From contig JAWKNO010000003.1 of the NCBI GenBank assembly GCA_041391665.1, positions 1,860,001 through 1,924,000 on the forward strand: a DNA stretch of 64,000 nt, read 5' to 3'. The notes beneath the pieces were generated by a model that saw nothing but the letters and a program-made list of their open reading frames with translations, did no database searches and was not told the origin of the DNA. Below are positions 52,650 to 61,542 of the stretch, in pieces. The position numbers and the translations under genes were made by a program. Origin of the DNA: Bacteroidia bacterium (GTDB lineage: Bacteria; Bacteroidota; Bacteroidia; J057). The stretch's first letter is position 1, and the number at the start of each line of letters is the position of its first letter.

Positions 52650-54221
52650 TCAGCGAGATTGACGTTCGTTTTGGAGAATTTCCCGCCCCTCGTCTGTAGT
52701 TAGATATTTCTGATTGCGGCTGGAGGGTTTGTCGGGAATGGTCATTTCCAGCCAGTGGTTTTCAATCAGCGGTGCAATGTAGCGTCGATAGTTGTCAAAA
52801 TGGTTTTTATACCCCAGCCTGGCAAGTATTTCGGCCTTTGATTTGGGAGTCAGGGCAAAAGTCAGCACCCTTCGGGTGTACGTAATATTGTAATCCTGCC
52901 CGCCTTCATTCACATAGTCGTTATCCTGGTCGTTGACATAGTCGTTATCCTGGTCGTAACCCGTTGGGATAAATAGCGGGTGAACGGGAATCACTGTCAA
53001 AAAATAGGTACAGTCTGCATCGGTTTCAAATACGGGCGTAGGAGAGGTATTGTTATGCATCGCCTGATAAATTGCAGGAATCCCGGTTCCCCTGCCTTCC
53101 GTAAGATGAAGTTCTTTCAGGAAATCGCCTACCCTGCGGTTGCGATAATCTCGTGCCACAATTCGTCTGTTTTCTGCGAGTATTTTAGCATTTACGGGTG
53201 GAACCGGCCCGGGAAAACTCAGAATTTCAATTTTATCTGCCCATATCTGCACTTCGATTGGCTGGCCGGTTTCATAACTCTTATGGAATACCGCATTGGA
53301 TAACGCCTCTTCTACAGCATCATAAGGAAAATTATAGACTCGTTGTGCTTCTGCCTTTCCTGTAACTTTTTTGATTCTTTCTGTAATAATATTAGTTCTG
53401 ATATAATCTAAAGCATTGCGAAGTTGGATATGGAGGGGCCCTTTGAAATATTTTTCGTCAAAATCCTTGCCTGCTTCATCCTTACGAACTACTACTTCAA
53501 TCCATGCTCTTTCGAAAAAACGATGCGGCTCCGGGGAAAAAAACATCAACCCAGCATTTACCGGCCTTAGCAGTTCTTCTGGTCCCCTGACAATATTCAT
53601 CTGTTTACAAAGATCTGCAAATGGCATTTGGGTGCTTTCTTCGGCCAGATCGCTTTTTACTTCATGCAAAAAATCGCGAATCAGACCAAGGCTGAGGTCA
53701 TTGCGATTGGCTGTCTGGCTAACCCTGTCATCAAACGGGATTCGGGCAGTCAGTTCCTGAAGCCGACGGAGGTTATCTCCCTGTGCTTTGATCGTGCGCG
53801 AACCACTTCTGATATAAAAAAATCTGTTTTGCAGTCCCCGCTCACTTAGGTCTTCCGGGGCGGAATAAGGCCGCGTATCTCCTGCCGGGGCATAAAGAAC
53901 CAGGATATGTTTACCATGGAAAACGTAAGGCTGTATGAGGGGCAGATATTGGGGAGTAATTCTGTGTCCTAGTCCGATAATTTCACCCTGAATACGGTCT
54001 ATTTGTGCGGGGTTAAGACCTTCAACCGGCAGAACCGGCCTGCCATTGTTTTCGGCAATACCAACAATGATATATCCGCCCCCCCAGTTGTTCAGATCGT
54101 TGGCAAAAGCGCAAAGCGTATGAAGTACATCTTTAGGATTCCAGCCCTGCTTAAACTCCAGCCTTTCCCATTCGATCACGCCTCCGTGAATTAATTCATT
54201 TATGTTTATTGCCAATGCCAT
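52650..54221 (-). CDS. AlbA_2/Schlafen-domain protein with GHKL-type ATPase (RecG-like regulator)
   Basis: 523 aa from the ATG at 54221; an upstream start adds 25 unrelated residues. The N-terminal AlbA_2 (Schlafen) domain includes VIEWERLEFKQGWNPKDVLHTLCAFAND and GGGYIIVGIAENNGRPV. The middle has an HATPase_c_4-like section (YPYDAVEEALSNAVFHKSYE, IEILSFPGPVPP, RRVGDFLKELHLTEGRGTGIPAIYQAM). The C-terminus is winged-helix-like (LTPKSKAEILARLGYKNHFDNYRRYIAPLIE). Such proteins are putative transcriptional regulators or defence-associated nucleases. Residues ~420-440 contain DQDNDYVN twice, a 24-bp in-frame duplication. Confidence 0.85.
   Translation of the reverse strand: MALAININELIHGGVIEWERLEFKQGWNPKDVLHTLCAFANDLNNWGGGYIIVGIAENNGRPVLPVEGLNPAQIDRIQGEIIGLGHRITPQYLPLIQPYVFHGKHILVLYAPAGDTRPYSAPEDLSERGLQNRFFYIRSGSRTIKAQGDNLRRLQELTARIPFDDRVSQTANRNDLSLGLIRDFLHEVKSDLAEESTQMPFADLCKQMNIVRGPEELLRPVNAGLMFFSPEPHRFFERAWIEVVVRKDEAGKDFDEKYFKGPLHIQLRNALDYIRTNIITERIKKVTGKAEAQRVYNFPYDAVEEALSNAVFHKSYETGQPIEVQIWADKIEILSFPGPVPPVNAKILAENRRIVARDYRNRRVGDFLKELHLTEGRGTGIPAIYQAMHNNTSPTPVFETDADCTYFLTVIPVHPLFIPTGYDQDNDYVNDQDNDYVNEGGQDYNITYTRRVLTFALTPKSKAEILARLGYKNHFDNYRRYIAPLIENHWLEMTIPDKPSSRNQKYLTTDEGREILQNERQSR
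52912..52959. repeat. 24-bp in-frame tandem duplication inside the AlbA_2 gene
   Basis: ACATAGTCGTTATCCTGGTC plus GTTG at 52912-52935 is repeated at 52936-52959 (last bases differ). It encodes DQDNDYVN twice in the acidic linker between the ATPase-like and winged-helix regions; slipped-strand copying would change the linker length in steps of eight residues. Confidence 0.85.
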
Positions 54222-54377
54222 GAATGGTAGTGTTATGTTGTGCTGTAGGTAAACTATTTCAAGGAATGAATTTAGATAATTTCGCCCGCATGCCAAATCT
54301 GAAAGCTAAAAAATTACGCGAGGATTATTCATCACTTTGGCGGAGAACCATACACAGTATTTACTCTGGATTGTGGG

Positions 54378-54980
54378 TCAGGGATGAGCTGCCGGGTTTT
54401 CATCCGTAGCATGATCACCCAGAAAATAACACTTTCTGCACCGGGGTTCATAGGCATCTTTTTCTCCGAGCAATACGGTGGCATCGTTGTCAGCAAGGCG
54501 GTAGGAGTAATTGGCAAGGCTTCCGCAAACCTGGCAGATGGCGTGGACTTTGGTTACAAACTCCGCCATAGCGAGGAGATAGGGCATAGGGCCGAAGGGT
54601 TTCCCCCGGAAGTCCATATCGAGGCCTGCGACGATGACTCTTACACCGCGGTTGGCGAGGGCTCTGACAGCCATCGGCAGTTCTTCATCAAAAAACTGCG
54701 CTTCATCAATGCCTACTACTTCGACGTTGACAGCAAGGGGGAGGATTTCGGAGGAATGCGCCACGGGAGTCGAGTGAATAGAATTTCGGTCGTGGGAGAC
54801 GATTTTATCAGCTGCATACCGGGAGTCCAGTACAGGCTTAAATATTTCCACCTTTTGGTTGGCAATTTGCGCGCGGCGAAGCCGGCGTATCAGCTCTTCG
54901 GTTTTACCGGAAAACATACTGCCGCATACAACTTCGACCCAGCCGGTCTTTCTGTTTGCAGAATTCACTTCGATAAACAT
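54378..54980 (-). CDS. tdk: thymidine kinase (type II)
   Basis: 200 aa, the size of bacterial TK1-type thymidine kinases. Walker A VVCGSMFSGKTEELIRRLRRA (residues ~18-38), VVGIDEAQFFDEEL (Walker B and catalytic Glu), GLDMDFRGKPFGPMPYLLA, a zinc site made from CQVCGSLA and CRKC, and the thymidine-binding loop around VLLGEKDAYEPRCRKCY. Phosphorylates thymidine with ATP in the salvage pathway. The ~155 bp between it and the AlbA_2 gene holds nothing obvious. Confidence 0.96.
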   Translation of the reverse strand: MFIEVNSANRKTGWVEVVCGSMFSGKTEELIRRLRRAQIANQKVEIFKPVLDSRYAADKIVSHDRNSIHSTPVAHSSEILPLAVNVEVVGIDEAQFFDEELPMAVRALANRGVRVIVAGLDMDFRGKPFGPMPYLLAMAEFVTKVHAICQVCGSLANYSYRLADNDATVLLGEKDAYEPRCRKCYFLGDHATDENPAAHP

Positions 54981-55010
54981 GCGGCTAAACTAAGTAAAAA
55001 AAGCAATAGA

Positions 55011-55772
55011 TCAATTGCTGTGATTTTCCGTTACATGGAGTTTGTTGAGGGCATCTTCAGAGGCACGTTGTTCTGCAGATTTTTTATTTTTCCCCTCACC
55101 GACTCCCAGCACTTTTTGACCGACTTTCGCCTGGATACGGAAAGTTTTGTTGCGGCCATCTCCGTTTTCACCGATTACTTCAAACAGGAGCAGCCCCATT
55201 TTGGCCTTTTGCACATGTTCGATCAGCTTATTTTTGTAGCTGATAACCTGGCTTTCCACTTTTTGGAGATGGATATAGGGGTCAATGATCCGGTTGTAGA
55301 TAAACCGTATGGTTTTATTATAGCCGAGGTCGAGGTAAATAGCACCGATAAAAGCTTCCAGCGCATCGCCGTACATAGATTCGTTGACAATTCCAGACTG
55401 GCGGTGTTGAATGATATTATCGATATGGAGTTGTTTGGAGATGATATTGAGGGATTTGCGGTTTACAATTTTGGAGCGCATTTCGGTCAGAAACCCCTCA
55501 TCTTTCAGCGGATAGATTTTAAACAAATATTCAGCAATGACGGCATCGAGAATAGAATCACCGAGGAACTCCAGGCGTTCATTACAGCCTTTGGCGACAG
55601 CGGCATTCTTTTCGTCTTTTTTATAGGAGTTATTAAGAGACGAGCTATGCGTAACAGCAAGCCGATAGAGGAAAATTTCCTTCGGAACGAATCCGGAAAT
55701 TTCAAGAATCTCCCGAACGAAGTCTTTTTCCTTAGAGAGATATAGATTATAGAACTGCCTGGGTGAAATCAT
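55011..55772 (-). CDS. rnc: ribonuclease III
   Basis: 253 aa from the ATG at 55772 (the longer frame begins at a TTG and adds 9 residues). The RNase III signature ERLEFLGDSILDAVIAEYLF with catalytic Glu/Asp is at about residues 65-85, the second acidic pair is in GDALEAFIGAIYLDLG, and a C-terminal dsRNA-binding domain (NKLIEHVQKAKMG ... KKSAEQRASEDALNKL) follows. It cuts structured rRNA and mRNA. It lies downstream of fabF in the acpP-fabF-rnc order, with a strong hairpin in the leader 68 nt upstream. Confidence 0.95.
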   Translation of the reverse strand: MISPRQFYNLYLSKEKDFVREILEISGFVPKEIFLYRLAVTHSSSLNNSYKKDEKNAAVAKGCNERLEFLGDSILDAVIAEYLFKIYPLKDEGFLTEMRSKIVNRKSLNIISKQLHIDNIIQHRQSGIVNESMYGDALEAFIGAIYLDLGYNKTIRFIYNRIIDPYIHLQKVESQVISYKNKLIEHVQKAKMGLLLFEVIGENGDGRNKTFRIQAKVGQKVLGVGEGKNKKSAEQRASEDALNKLHVTENHSN

Positions 55773-55840
55773 AAAATAAAACCAGATCACTATTCCCAAA
55801 AATCGGCTGTTAAATTACAAAAATCAATTCTGAAATCACA

Positions 55841-55875
55841 ATTACCCAACATTTCCTTTGGAAATGTTGGGTAAT
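55841..55875 (-). other. 16-bp perfect hairpin in the rnc leader (candidate RNase III target)
   Basis: ATTACCCAACATTTCC (55841-55856) and GGAAATGTTGGGTAAT (55860-55875) are perfectly complementary with a 3-nt loop. On the minus strand no strong T-run follows immediately, so it is not a standard terminator. It lies 68 nt upstream of the rnc ATG. Confidence 0.8.
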
Positions 55876-55879
55876 CAGG

Positions 55880-55901
55880 TATAAAATGTCCTGAGGGACA
55901 T
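55880..55901 (-). terminator. weak terminator hairpin after fabF
   Basis: ATGTCC (55886-55891) pairs with GGACAT (55896-55901) around a 4-nt loop. On the minus strand TTTTAT follows. It lies 22 bp past the fabF stop and before the large hairpin; read-through to rnc is likely. Confidence 0.5.
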
Positions 55902-55923
55902 CATGTTTACATGAAGAGGGTGA

Positions 55924-57171
55924 TTAGCCTTCGATCTTTTTCAGCAGAATGGAGGCATTATGTCCACCAAAACCAAAGGTATTGCTAATGGCGACGTTTA
56001 CTTCGCGAGGCTGTGCAACATTGAAAGTATAATTCAGATCACAGTCCGGGTCACCTTCTACAAAGTTGATGGTAGGCGGGATCAGACTATGTTGCATAGC
56101 GAGGATAGCGGCAATAGCTTCAATGGCACCGGCAGCACCGAGCAGGTGTCCGGTCATAGATTTGGTAGAGCTGATATTGAGTTTGTAAGCATGTTCGCCA
56201 AATATTTTTTTAATAGCCTGGCTTTCACTCACATCACCCAACGGGGTAGAAGTACCATGAACGTTGATATAATCAACATCAGTAACTGTCAGGCCGGCAT
56301 CTTTGAGCAGATTTTCCATTACCCTTTGAGCACCTTCCCCTTCGGGATGAGGCGCAGTAATGTGATGCGCATCTGCCGACATACCGATACCCCCAAGTTC
56401 AGCATATATCTTTGCCCCGCGATTAATTGCATGCTGATATTCTTCAAGAACGATACAACCAGCGCCTTCACCCATGACGAAGCCATCGCGGCGTTTGTCA
56501 AAGGGGCGACTGGCAGTTTTATATTCTTCATTATTCTCAGACAATGCCTTCATAGCATTGAATCCACCCATTCCAACTTCACTTACAGCAGCCTCAGTTC
56601 CTCCGGCAACCATGACATCTGCATAGCCATATTTGATAAGCATATGCGCATCGATGATGCAATTAGACGAGGTTGCGCAAGCAGAAACACTGGAATAGTT
56701 GGGTCCTTTCAGACCGTACTTGATGGATATATGGCCTGCACCAATATCAATAATCATTTTAGGAATAAAGAATGGATTTATCCTGGGAGTACCATCTCCC
56801 CGGGCAAAATTCATTACTTCTTCAAAAAAGATATTGATTCCGCCGATACCAGAGCCCACTACGACGCCAAAGCGGTTCCGATCAACTTTGTCCATATTAA
56901 AAGATGCATCCTGTATAGCTTCATCAGCAGCAACCATCAGGTAGTGCACGAAGCGATCCATTTTGCGAACCTCTTTACGGTCAAAATAATCATTTGGATC
57001 AAACCCTTTAACTTCGCAGGCAAACTTGGTTTTGAACTTCTCAGTGTCAAAGTGAGTGATCCAGTCAGAACCACTCACTCCCTGAGAAAGTCCCTGCCAA
57101 TACGCAGAGACATTATTTCCAATCGGCGTTAGTGCACCCAAACCGGTGACAACGACCCTTCTTCCCTGCAT
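55924..57171 (-). CDS. fabF: 3-oxoacyl-ACP synthase II
   Basis: Condensing enzyme of fatty-acid elongation. 415 aa. The Cys-His-His active site is visible: SSVSACATSSNC (Cys), INVHGTSTPLGDVSE (His) and STKSMTGHLLGAAGAIEA (His), with GVVVGSGIGGI near the N-terminus and NTFGFGGHNASILL at the end. Its start is 3 bp after the acpP stop, the common acpP-fabF operon. Cytosolic. The start MQGRRVVVTGLGALTPIG is the family-typical N-terminus. Confidence 0.97.
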   Translation of the reverse strand: MQGRRVVVTGLGALTPIGNNVSAYWQGLSQGVSGSDWITHFDTEKFKTKFACEVKGFDPNDYFDRKEVRKMDRFVHYLMVAADEAIQDASFNMDKVDRNRFGVVVGSGIGGINIFFEEVMNFARGDGTPRINPFFIPKMIIDIGAGHISIKYGLKGPNYSSVSACATSSNCIIDAHMLIKYGYADVMVAGGTEAAVSEVGMGGFNAMKALSENNEEYKTASRPFDKRRDGFVMGEGAGCIVLEEYQHAINRGAKIYAELGGIGMSADAHHITAPHPEGEGAQRVMENLLKDAGLTVTDVDYINVHGTSTPLGDVSESQAIKKIFGEHAYKLNISSTKSMTGHLLGAAGAIEAIAAILAMQHSLIPPTINFVEGDPDCDLNYTFNVAQPREVNVAISNTFGFGGHNASILLKKIEG

Positions 57172-57174
57172 GTA

Positions 57175-57417
57175 TTATTCGGTTTTGATATTTGCTTCGA
57201 GGTATCTGGTAGAATCACCAACAGTTACAATTTTTTCGGCAGCTTCGTCAGGGATACTGATATTGAATTCTTTTTCGAACTCCATGATCAGTTCAACCGT
57301 ATCGAGCGAATCAGCTCCCAGGTCGTTGGCAAAACTAGCCTCGGGAGTAACTTCTGAAGGTTCTACTCCCAGCTTCTCAACGATAATCTCTTTTACTCTT
57401 TCGGCAATGCTTGACAT
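57175..57417 (-). CDS. acpP: acyl carrier protein
   Basis: 80 aa, very acidic, usual ACP length. The phosphopantetheine attachment Ser37 sits in NDLGADSLDTVELIMEFEKEF. It carries acyl chains for FabF and for lipid A synthesis (compare lpxK at 34-35 kb). First gene of the acpP-fabF-rnc set, with a full promoter 58 bp upstream of its start. Confidence 0.98.
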   Translation of the reverse strand: MSSIAERVKEIIVEKLGVEPSEVTPEASFANDLGADSLDTVELIMEFEKEFNISIPDEAAEKIVTVGDSTRYLEANIKTE

Positions 57418-57474
57418 TTTTCTTTGCTTTTTAAATTGTTAATTGTTTATTGGTCTCGCAGTAAAAAATTTGTG

Positions 57475-57503
57475 CAAATATAATACTTTTTGGAATCATC
57501 CAA
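57475..57503 (-). promoter_or_regulatory. acpP promoter: TTG-N18-TATATTTG
   Basis: On the minus strand TTG (57503-57501) and TATATTTG (57482-57475) are 18 bp apart, a full Bacteroidota promoter match. Confidence 0.75.
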
Positions 57504-57549
57504 CGTTATTCGCGAACTAATTTTTTAACATGTATCAGAAACCAAGGCT

Positions 57550-58017
57550 TTGACGAAGCGAATAGATATACAGGATATCTTTGATTATCAGTGTGTTGTG
57601 ATTGGTCTTGCCTCCAATGAACGCATCTGGAAACTATGTTATGAGGTCAACCGCCAACTGGGGCTAAATCTGACCGAAAAGGAGCTGGAAGAGGGAAAAA
57701 CCGAGGGTGAGGAATCCGAGGAAAACACCTCCGCCAACAGTCTTTTTGAAGCGTCTGATTTTATACCGGATGACCGGCCTCTGGCCTATTACGAGGACTT
57801 ACACTCGGACCCCAGATTTGAGTTTATTCTTCGCAAACCCGATCCAAACCACCTGCCCAAAGATGCCAGGCCTTTTCGTTTTTTCTTTTTGATACGTGCC
57901 CATGACAGCCCTCTCCCTGAGTCTGCTGATCTGATCGAACGCCTGAACAAGTCTTCAGCTATTCTTTCCGCAGTAGATATTTCTCATATTAAAAACATTA
58001 AACAACTAGTCCTTTGA
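57550..58017 (+). CDS. IPExxxVDY family protein
   Basis: 155 aa. Resembles the Bacteroidota family named IPExxxVDY, usually encoded beside pyk, by its length, the ITKRIDIQDIFDY-type start, FEFILRKPDPNHLPKDARPFRFFFLIRA, and the helical LIERLNKSSAILSAVDISHIKNIKQLVL tail. Function unknown. No ATG fits; the start is probably the TTG at 57550. It overlaps pyk by 4 bp (TTGA), so translation is probably coupled. Divergent from acpP. Confidence 0.8.
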   Translation: MTKRIDIQDIFDYQCVVIGLASNERIWKLCYEVNRQLGLNLTEKELEEGKTEGEESEENTSANSLFEASDFIPDDRPLAYYEDLHSDPRFEFILRKPDPNHLPKDARPFRFFFLIRAHDSPLPESADLIERLNKSSAILSAVDISHIKNIKQLVL

Positions 58018-59468
58018 AGCTATTTCATTTAAGAAGAACAAAAATTGTGGCCACTATGGGCCCTGCCTGCGATAATCCTAAAGTCCTGCTTTCTATGGTT
58101 GAAGCAGGTCTGGATGTGGCCAGGCTTAACTTTTCGCACTCAGATCATGAAACCCATGCTAAATCTCTGAAGCTGATACGGGATATTAACCAAAAGTATA
58201 ATACCAATATCGCCATTCTTCAGGATTTGCAGGGGCCAAAAATCCGTATGGGTGATTTGCCTGAACCCTTTAAAATCAAAGAAGGTCAGGTCGTAACCAT
58301 CCGCTCGGATATCAAAGAGCAGAAAGACAAAGTATTGCCGATTGTGTACAACACTTTTGCCCAGGACGTTAAAATCGGGGATATTATCCTCATTGATGAC
58401 GGAAAAGTCGAGGCAGTAGTGGAGGAGACCAACAATGTCAACCAGGTAAAAATCAAGATCGTATCCGGTGATCTTATTCAAAGCCGTAAAGGGGTAAATC
58501 TTCCGCTCACGAATATTTCGGAGCCTACCATTACTGAAAAAGATTTCCGCGATATTGATTTTGCCATTGAACACAATGTAGAATGGGTAGCCCTTTCCTT
58601 TGTGCGCTCCGCCGATGACATCAAACTCCTGAAAGAACTTATCCGCCTGAAAAACGGAACCAGCAGAATCATCGCCAAGATCGAAAAACCTGAAGCCCTC
58701 CGCAACATTGACGAAATCATTGCCGTCTCTGATGGTATTATGGTCGCACGTGGTGATATGGGTGTGGAAATTCCGATGGAGGAAGTTCCTGCATGGCAGA
58801 AACGGATTATCAAAAAATGTAATATCCAGGGCAAACCGGTCATCGTTGCGACTCAGGTCATGGAATCCATGATCCAAAACCGCCGTCCGACCCGTGCTGA
58901 AGCCAATGACGTTGCCAATGCCCTTGTCGATGGTGCAGATGCAGTCATGCTCAGTGCAGAAACCTCGGTAGGTAAGTATCCGGTAGAAGTAGTTTCAAGT
59001 ATGCACAGGATTCTTATGAGTGTCGAAAAAGAAGATACCAGCATCTACTACCGAAATATGGATACCTTCCCCGAAGGCAGCGAGTTTCTCAGTACTTCTG
59101 TGATTACGACGGCATGTACCCTTGCCCGCCATACCAAGGCGAAAGCCATCGTAGGGATGACCCGGTCAGGTTATACAGCGCTTCAACTCGCCCGCTGCCG
59201 GCCGCAGGCGCAAATCTATGCTTTCACCAATAATCGCCCCGTGCTGAATATGCTCAACCTCATCTGGGGGGTAAGGGCGTTTTTCTACGACGGATTTGTC
59301 AGTACGGATGATACCATCCAGGATGTGCACGAGATTCTGAAAGAAAAAGGTTTGTTGAGCGCCGGTGATATTATTATCAACACGGGTAGTATGCCACTTC
59401 ACGACAGAGGTCTTACCAATATGGTAAAAATCAGCCGTGTACGTGCCAAAGGTGATCTCAGACCCTGA
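58014..59468 (+). CDS. pyk: pyruvate kinase
   Basis: Converts PEP and ADP to pyruvate and ATP. 484 aa. Family blocks: RRTKIVATMGPACDNP at the start, ARLNFSHSDHETH, LQDLQGPKIRMGD, the signature IAKIEKPEALRNIDEII, VARGDMGVEIPMEEVPAWQKRIIKKCN and ATQVMESMIQNRRPTRAEANDVANALVDGADAVMLSAETSVGKYP. Starts at TTG 58014 in a TTGA overlap with the IPExxxVDY stop. A GT2 gene follows 3 bp later. Confidence 0.97.
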   Translation: MKLFHLRRTKIVATMGPACDNPKVLLSMVEAGLDVARLNFSHSDHETHAKSLKLIRDINQKYNTNIAILQDLQGPKIRMGDLPEPFKIKEGQVVTIRSDIKEQKDKVLPIVYNTFAQDVKIGDIILIDDGKVEAVVEETNNVNQVKIKIVSGDLIQSRKGVNLPLTNISEPTITEKDFRDIDFAIEHNVEWVALSFVRSADDIKLLKELIRLKNGTSRIIAKIEKPEALRNIDEIIAVSDGIMVARGDMGVEIPMEEVPAWQKRIIKKCNIQGKPVIVATQVMESMIQNRRPTRAEANDVANALVDGADAVMLSAETSVGKYPVEVVSSMHRILMSVEKEDTSIYYRNMDTFPEGSEFLSTSVITTACTLARHTKAKAIVGMTRSGYTALQLARCRPQAQIYAFTNNRPVLNMLNLIWGVRAFFYDGFVSTDDTIQDVHEILKEKGLLSAGDIIINTGSMPLHDRGLTNMVKISRVRAKGDLRP

Positions 59469-59471
59469 TCC

Positions 59472-60230
59472 ATGCCGTCGATTTCTGCTGTCATCATTAC
59501 CCGCGATGAAGCTGCAAATATCGGCAGATGCCTCGCTTCCCTAAAAGGCGTCGCAGATGAGATTATCGTAGCTGATTCGGGCAGTAAGGATGATACTGAA
59601 ACGATTTGCCTCGCATGGGGTGTGCGTTTTTTTCGGGTTGAATGGCTGGGTTATAGCAGAACAAAAAATCTGGCCAATGATCTTGCGACAGGGGATTATA
59701 TTCTTTCTATCGATGCCGACGAGGTGTTGTCGGAGCCCCTTCGCCAGGCCATTCTTCCCGAAAAAAATCGTCTCTCTGGTGTTTATAGTTTCAACCGGCG
59801 AACCAATTTTTGCGGACATTGGGTTCGCTTCTGTGGCTGGTACCCCGACCGCAAAGTGCGTATATTTCCTAAAAACCGGGCACACTGGGAAGGGGAGTTT
59901 GTTCACGAAACCCTCCACACCGATCCTTCTCTCGCCATCCGGCACCTCCCCGGAGACCTCCTGCACTACTCCTACGACTCGCTGGAAGACTTTCTCTCCC
60001 GAATGGATACCTATGCATCCCTTGCTGCCAATCAGCTCCACAGCCGGGGGAAAAAGGCCTACTGGTGGAAACGTATGCTCAGTCCGGTAATTAAGTTTTT
60101 GATTATGTACTTCATCCGCCTCGGATTCCTAGACGGAAAGGCGGGTTGGCGGATCTGTTACTTCTCCGCCAACGCCAATTATCTACGCTATAAAAAACTC
60201 CAACAGTTAAATGCTGCTGCCGCAGGGTGA
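59472..60230 (+). CDS. GT2 family glycosyltransferase (WaaE/KdtX-like)
   Basis: 252 aa. PSISAVIITRDEAANIGRCLASLKGVADEIIVADSGSKDDT is the classic start of the LPS-core beta-glucosyltransferase group (WaaE/KdtX); IDADEV is the DxD element, and a late WRICYFSANANYLRY follows hydrophobic residues. Predicted to act on LPS or a related glycolipid at the cytoplasmic face of the inner membrane. Start 3 bp after pyk; its stop abuts that of the convergent amidohydrolase-like gene exactly. Confidence 0.9.
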   Translation: MPSISAVIITRDEAANIGRCLASLKGVADEIIVADSGSKDDTETICLAWGVRFFRVEWLGYSRTKNLANDLATGDYILSIDADEVLSEPLRQAILPEKNRLSGVYSFNRRTNFCGHWVRFCGWYPDRKVRIFPKNRAHWEGEFVHETLHTDPSLAIRHLPGDLLHYSYDSLEDFLSRMDTYASLAANQLHSRGKKAYWWKRMLSPVIKFLIMYFIRLGFLDGKAGWRICYFSANANYLRYKKLQQLNAAAAG

Positions 60231-61523
60231 CTATTTTACCCCCGGTGTGCGGTTCAGAAATTCGTCGTAAAGCAAGGTCTGACGGCTCTCCAATGGCACC
60301 CACCAACCCTGGATAAACAAGGATTTGATTTGCGTTTTGGTCTCAAACGGATCACCGTCTGCCACAAACAGATTGGCCTCTTTACCGACCTCTAATGAAC
60401 CCATACGGTCAGCTACACCAAATATTTCTGCGGGGACAATCGTAACTGCCTTCAACGCTTCTTCGCGACCCATTCCATAGGTTGCAGCAAACCCTGCATG
60501 GTATGGCAGGTTGCGCACATTCTCTGTATCGTTGGTGCGGATAGCCACTTTTACGCCCGCCTTCAGCATAATGCCCGCATTGGCATATGGGCGATCATAA
60601 CGGTCGGAGGTGCGGCGGGGAGAGTCTAGCACCGGACCTGTGATGACCGGAATTTTTGCTTTGGCTAGCTCATCTGCTACCCGCCAGCCTTCCATCACCC
60701 CCGTAAAGACGGCATCTATTTTTCGCTCCTGTACCCAGGCTATTGCTGTCTGAATATCTGAAGCGGTATTCACTTCGATCAACAGCTTGGCTTCGCCTCT
60801 GACAACCGGAACCAGGGCAGCCATTTCCGGATAATAGACAGGTTCTTCGCCCTTTCCAGTACGCCACACCGAGTCTATTTTCGCATAGGCAATCGCCTTT
60901 TCCCAGACACCATCCAGATTTTTCAATCGTTTCTTTTTATCTTCTTCCATCTCTTCTTCGGTGCGGTTGTCCCGGCGCCCGGTTCTGCCCGCAGCAGGGA
61001 AGTTGAGCAACACAGCCTTAAACCCTGCATACATCTGGTCAGGTGTATAACCATGCAGATTGATCAGGGCCGCTGTACCTGAAAAAAGACCTCCGTCAGG
61101 AGTAGTGAGTACCGTGGTAATACCGTTTACCCTCGTAACAGGGATCAGCACTGAGTTGGGGTTTACACCCGTAAGTGCCTGTACCTGAGGATTTACCTCG
61201 CCCAACTCGTTGAAGTCCTGCGTAAGGTCTATGGACTGAATTTCCTGAAGGCCGAGTTTGGTTCCGCCATCAATCATTCCGGGATATATAGTCAGTCCCT
61301 TACAGTCAATCACTTCTGCCCCCTGAGGTATAGTGACGGATTCTCCGATCGCAGCAATTTTCCCATCGCGAATGAGCAGGGTACCGGTTTTTTCGCCCTG
61401 GGTTACCGTCTCGATTTTTGCGTTTGTAAGGGCAAAAGTTCCGGTGCGTGATTTTTGCACCATCTGAGAATGAACTGATACTGTAAATAAAACAGCAGCC
61501 AGAAATATATATATTCGTTTCAT
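60231..61523 (-). CDS. secreted amidohydrolase-like protein without the HxH metal motif
   Basis: 430 aa from the ATG at 61523 with signal peptide MKRIYIFLAAVLFTVSVHSQ; the longer frame upstream is not supported. It has the urease/amidohydrolase fold (LLIRDGKIAAIGESVTIPQGAEVIDCKGLTIYPGMID at the start; AVTIVPAEIFGVADRMGSLEVGKEANLFVADGDPFE at the end). The metal-binding D-A-H-x-H is replaced by D-G-G-T-K (residues 85-89). Asp in IRTNDTENV remains. Probably a non-catalytic or altered member, cotranscribed with the intact enzyme upstream (19-bp gap). Confidence 0.85.
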   Translation of the reverse strand: MKRIYIFLAAVLFTVSVHSQMVQKSRTGTFALTNAKIETVTQGEKTGTLLIRDGKIAAIGESVTIPQGAEVIDCKGLTIYPGMIDGGTKLGLQEIQSIDLTQDFNELGEVNPQVQALTGVNPNSVLIPVTRVNGITTVLTTPDGGLFSGTAALINLHGYTPDQMYAGFKAVLLNFPAAGRTGRRDNRTEEEMEEDKKKRLKNLDGVWEKAIAYAKIDSVWRTGKGEEPVYYPEMAALVPVVRGEAKLLIEVNTASDIQTAIAWVQERKIDAVFTGVMEGWRVADELAKAKIPVITGPVLDSPRRTSDRYDRPYANAGIMLKAGVKVAIRTNDTENVRNLPYHAGFAATYGMGREEALKAVTIVPAEIFGVADRMGSLEVGKEANLFVADGDPFETKTQIKSLFIQGWWVPLESRQTLLYDEFLNRTPGVK

Positions 61524-61542
61524 CGGATAATTCATCAAAAGG

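Noticed and set aside
54384..55745. 453-aa plus-strand frame antisense to tdk and rnc
   Set aside because: It lies opposite two clear conserved enzymes; its sequence has no recognisable domain and mirrors their codon positions.
55960..57132. 390-aa plus-strand frame antisense to fabF
   Set aside because: Shadow of fabF; no promoter, domain or signal sequence of its own.
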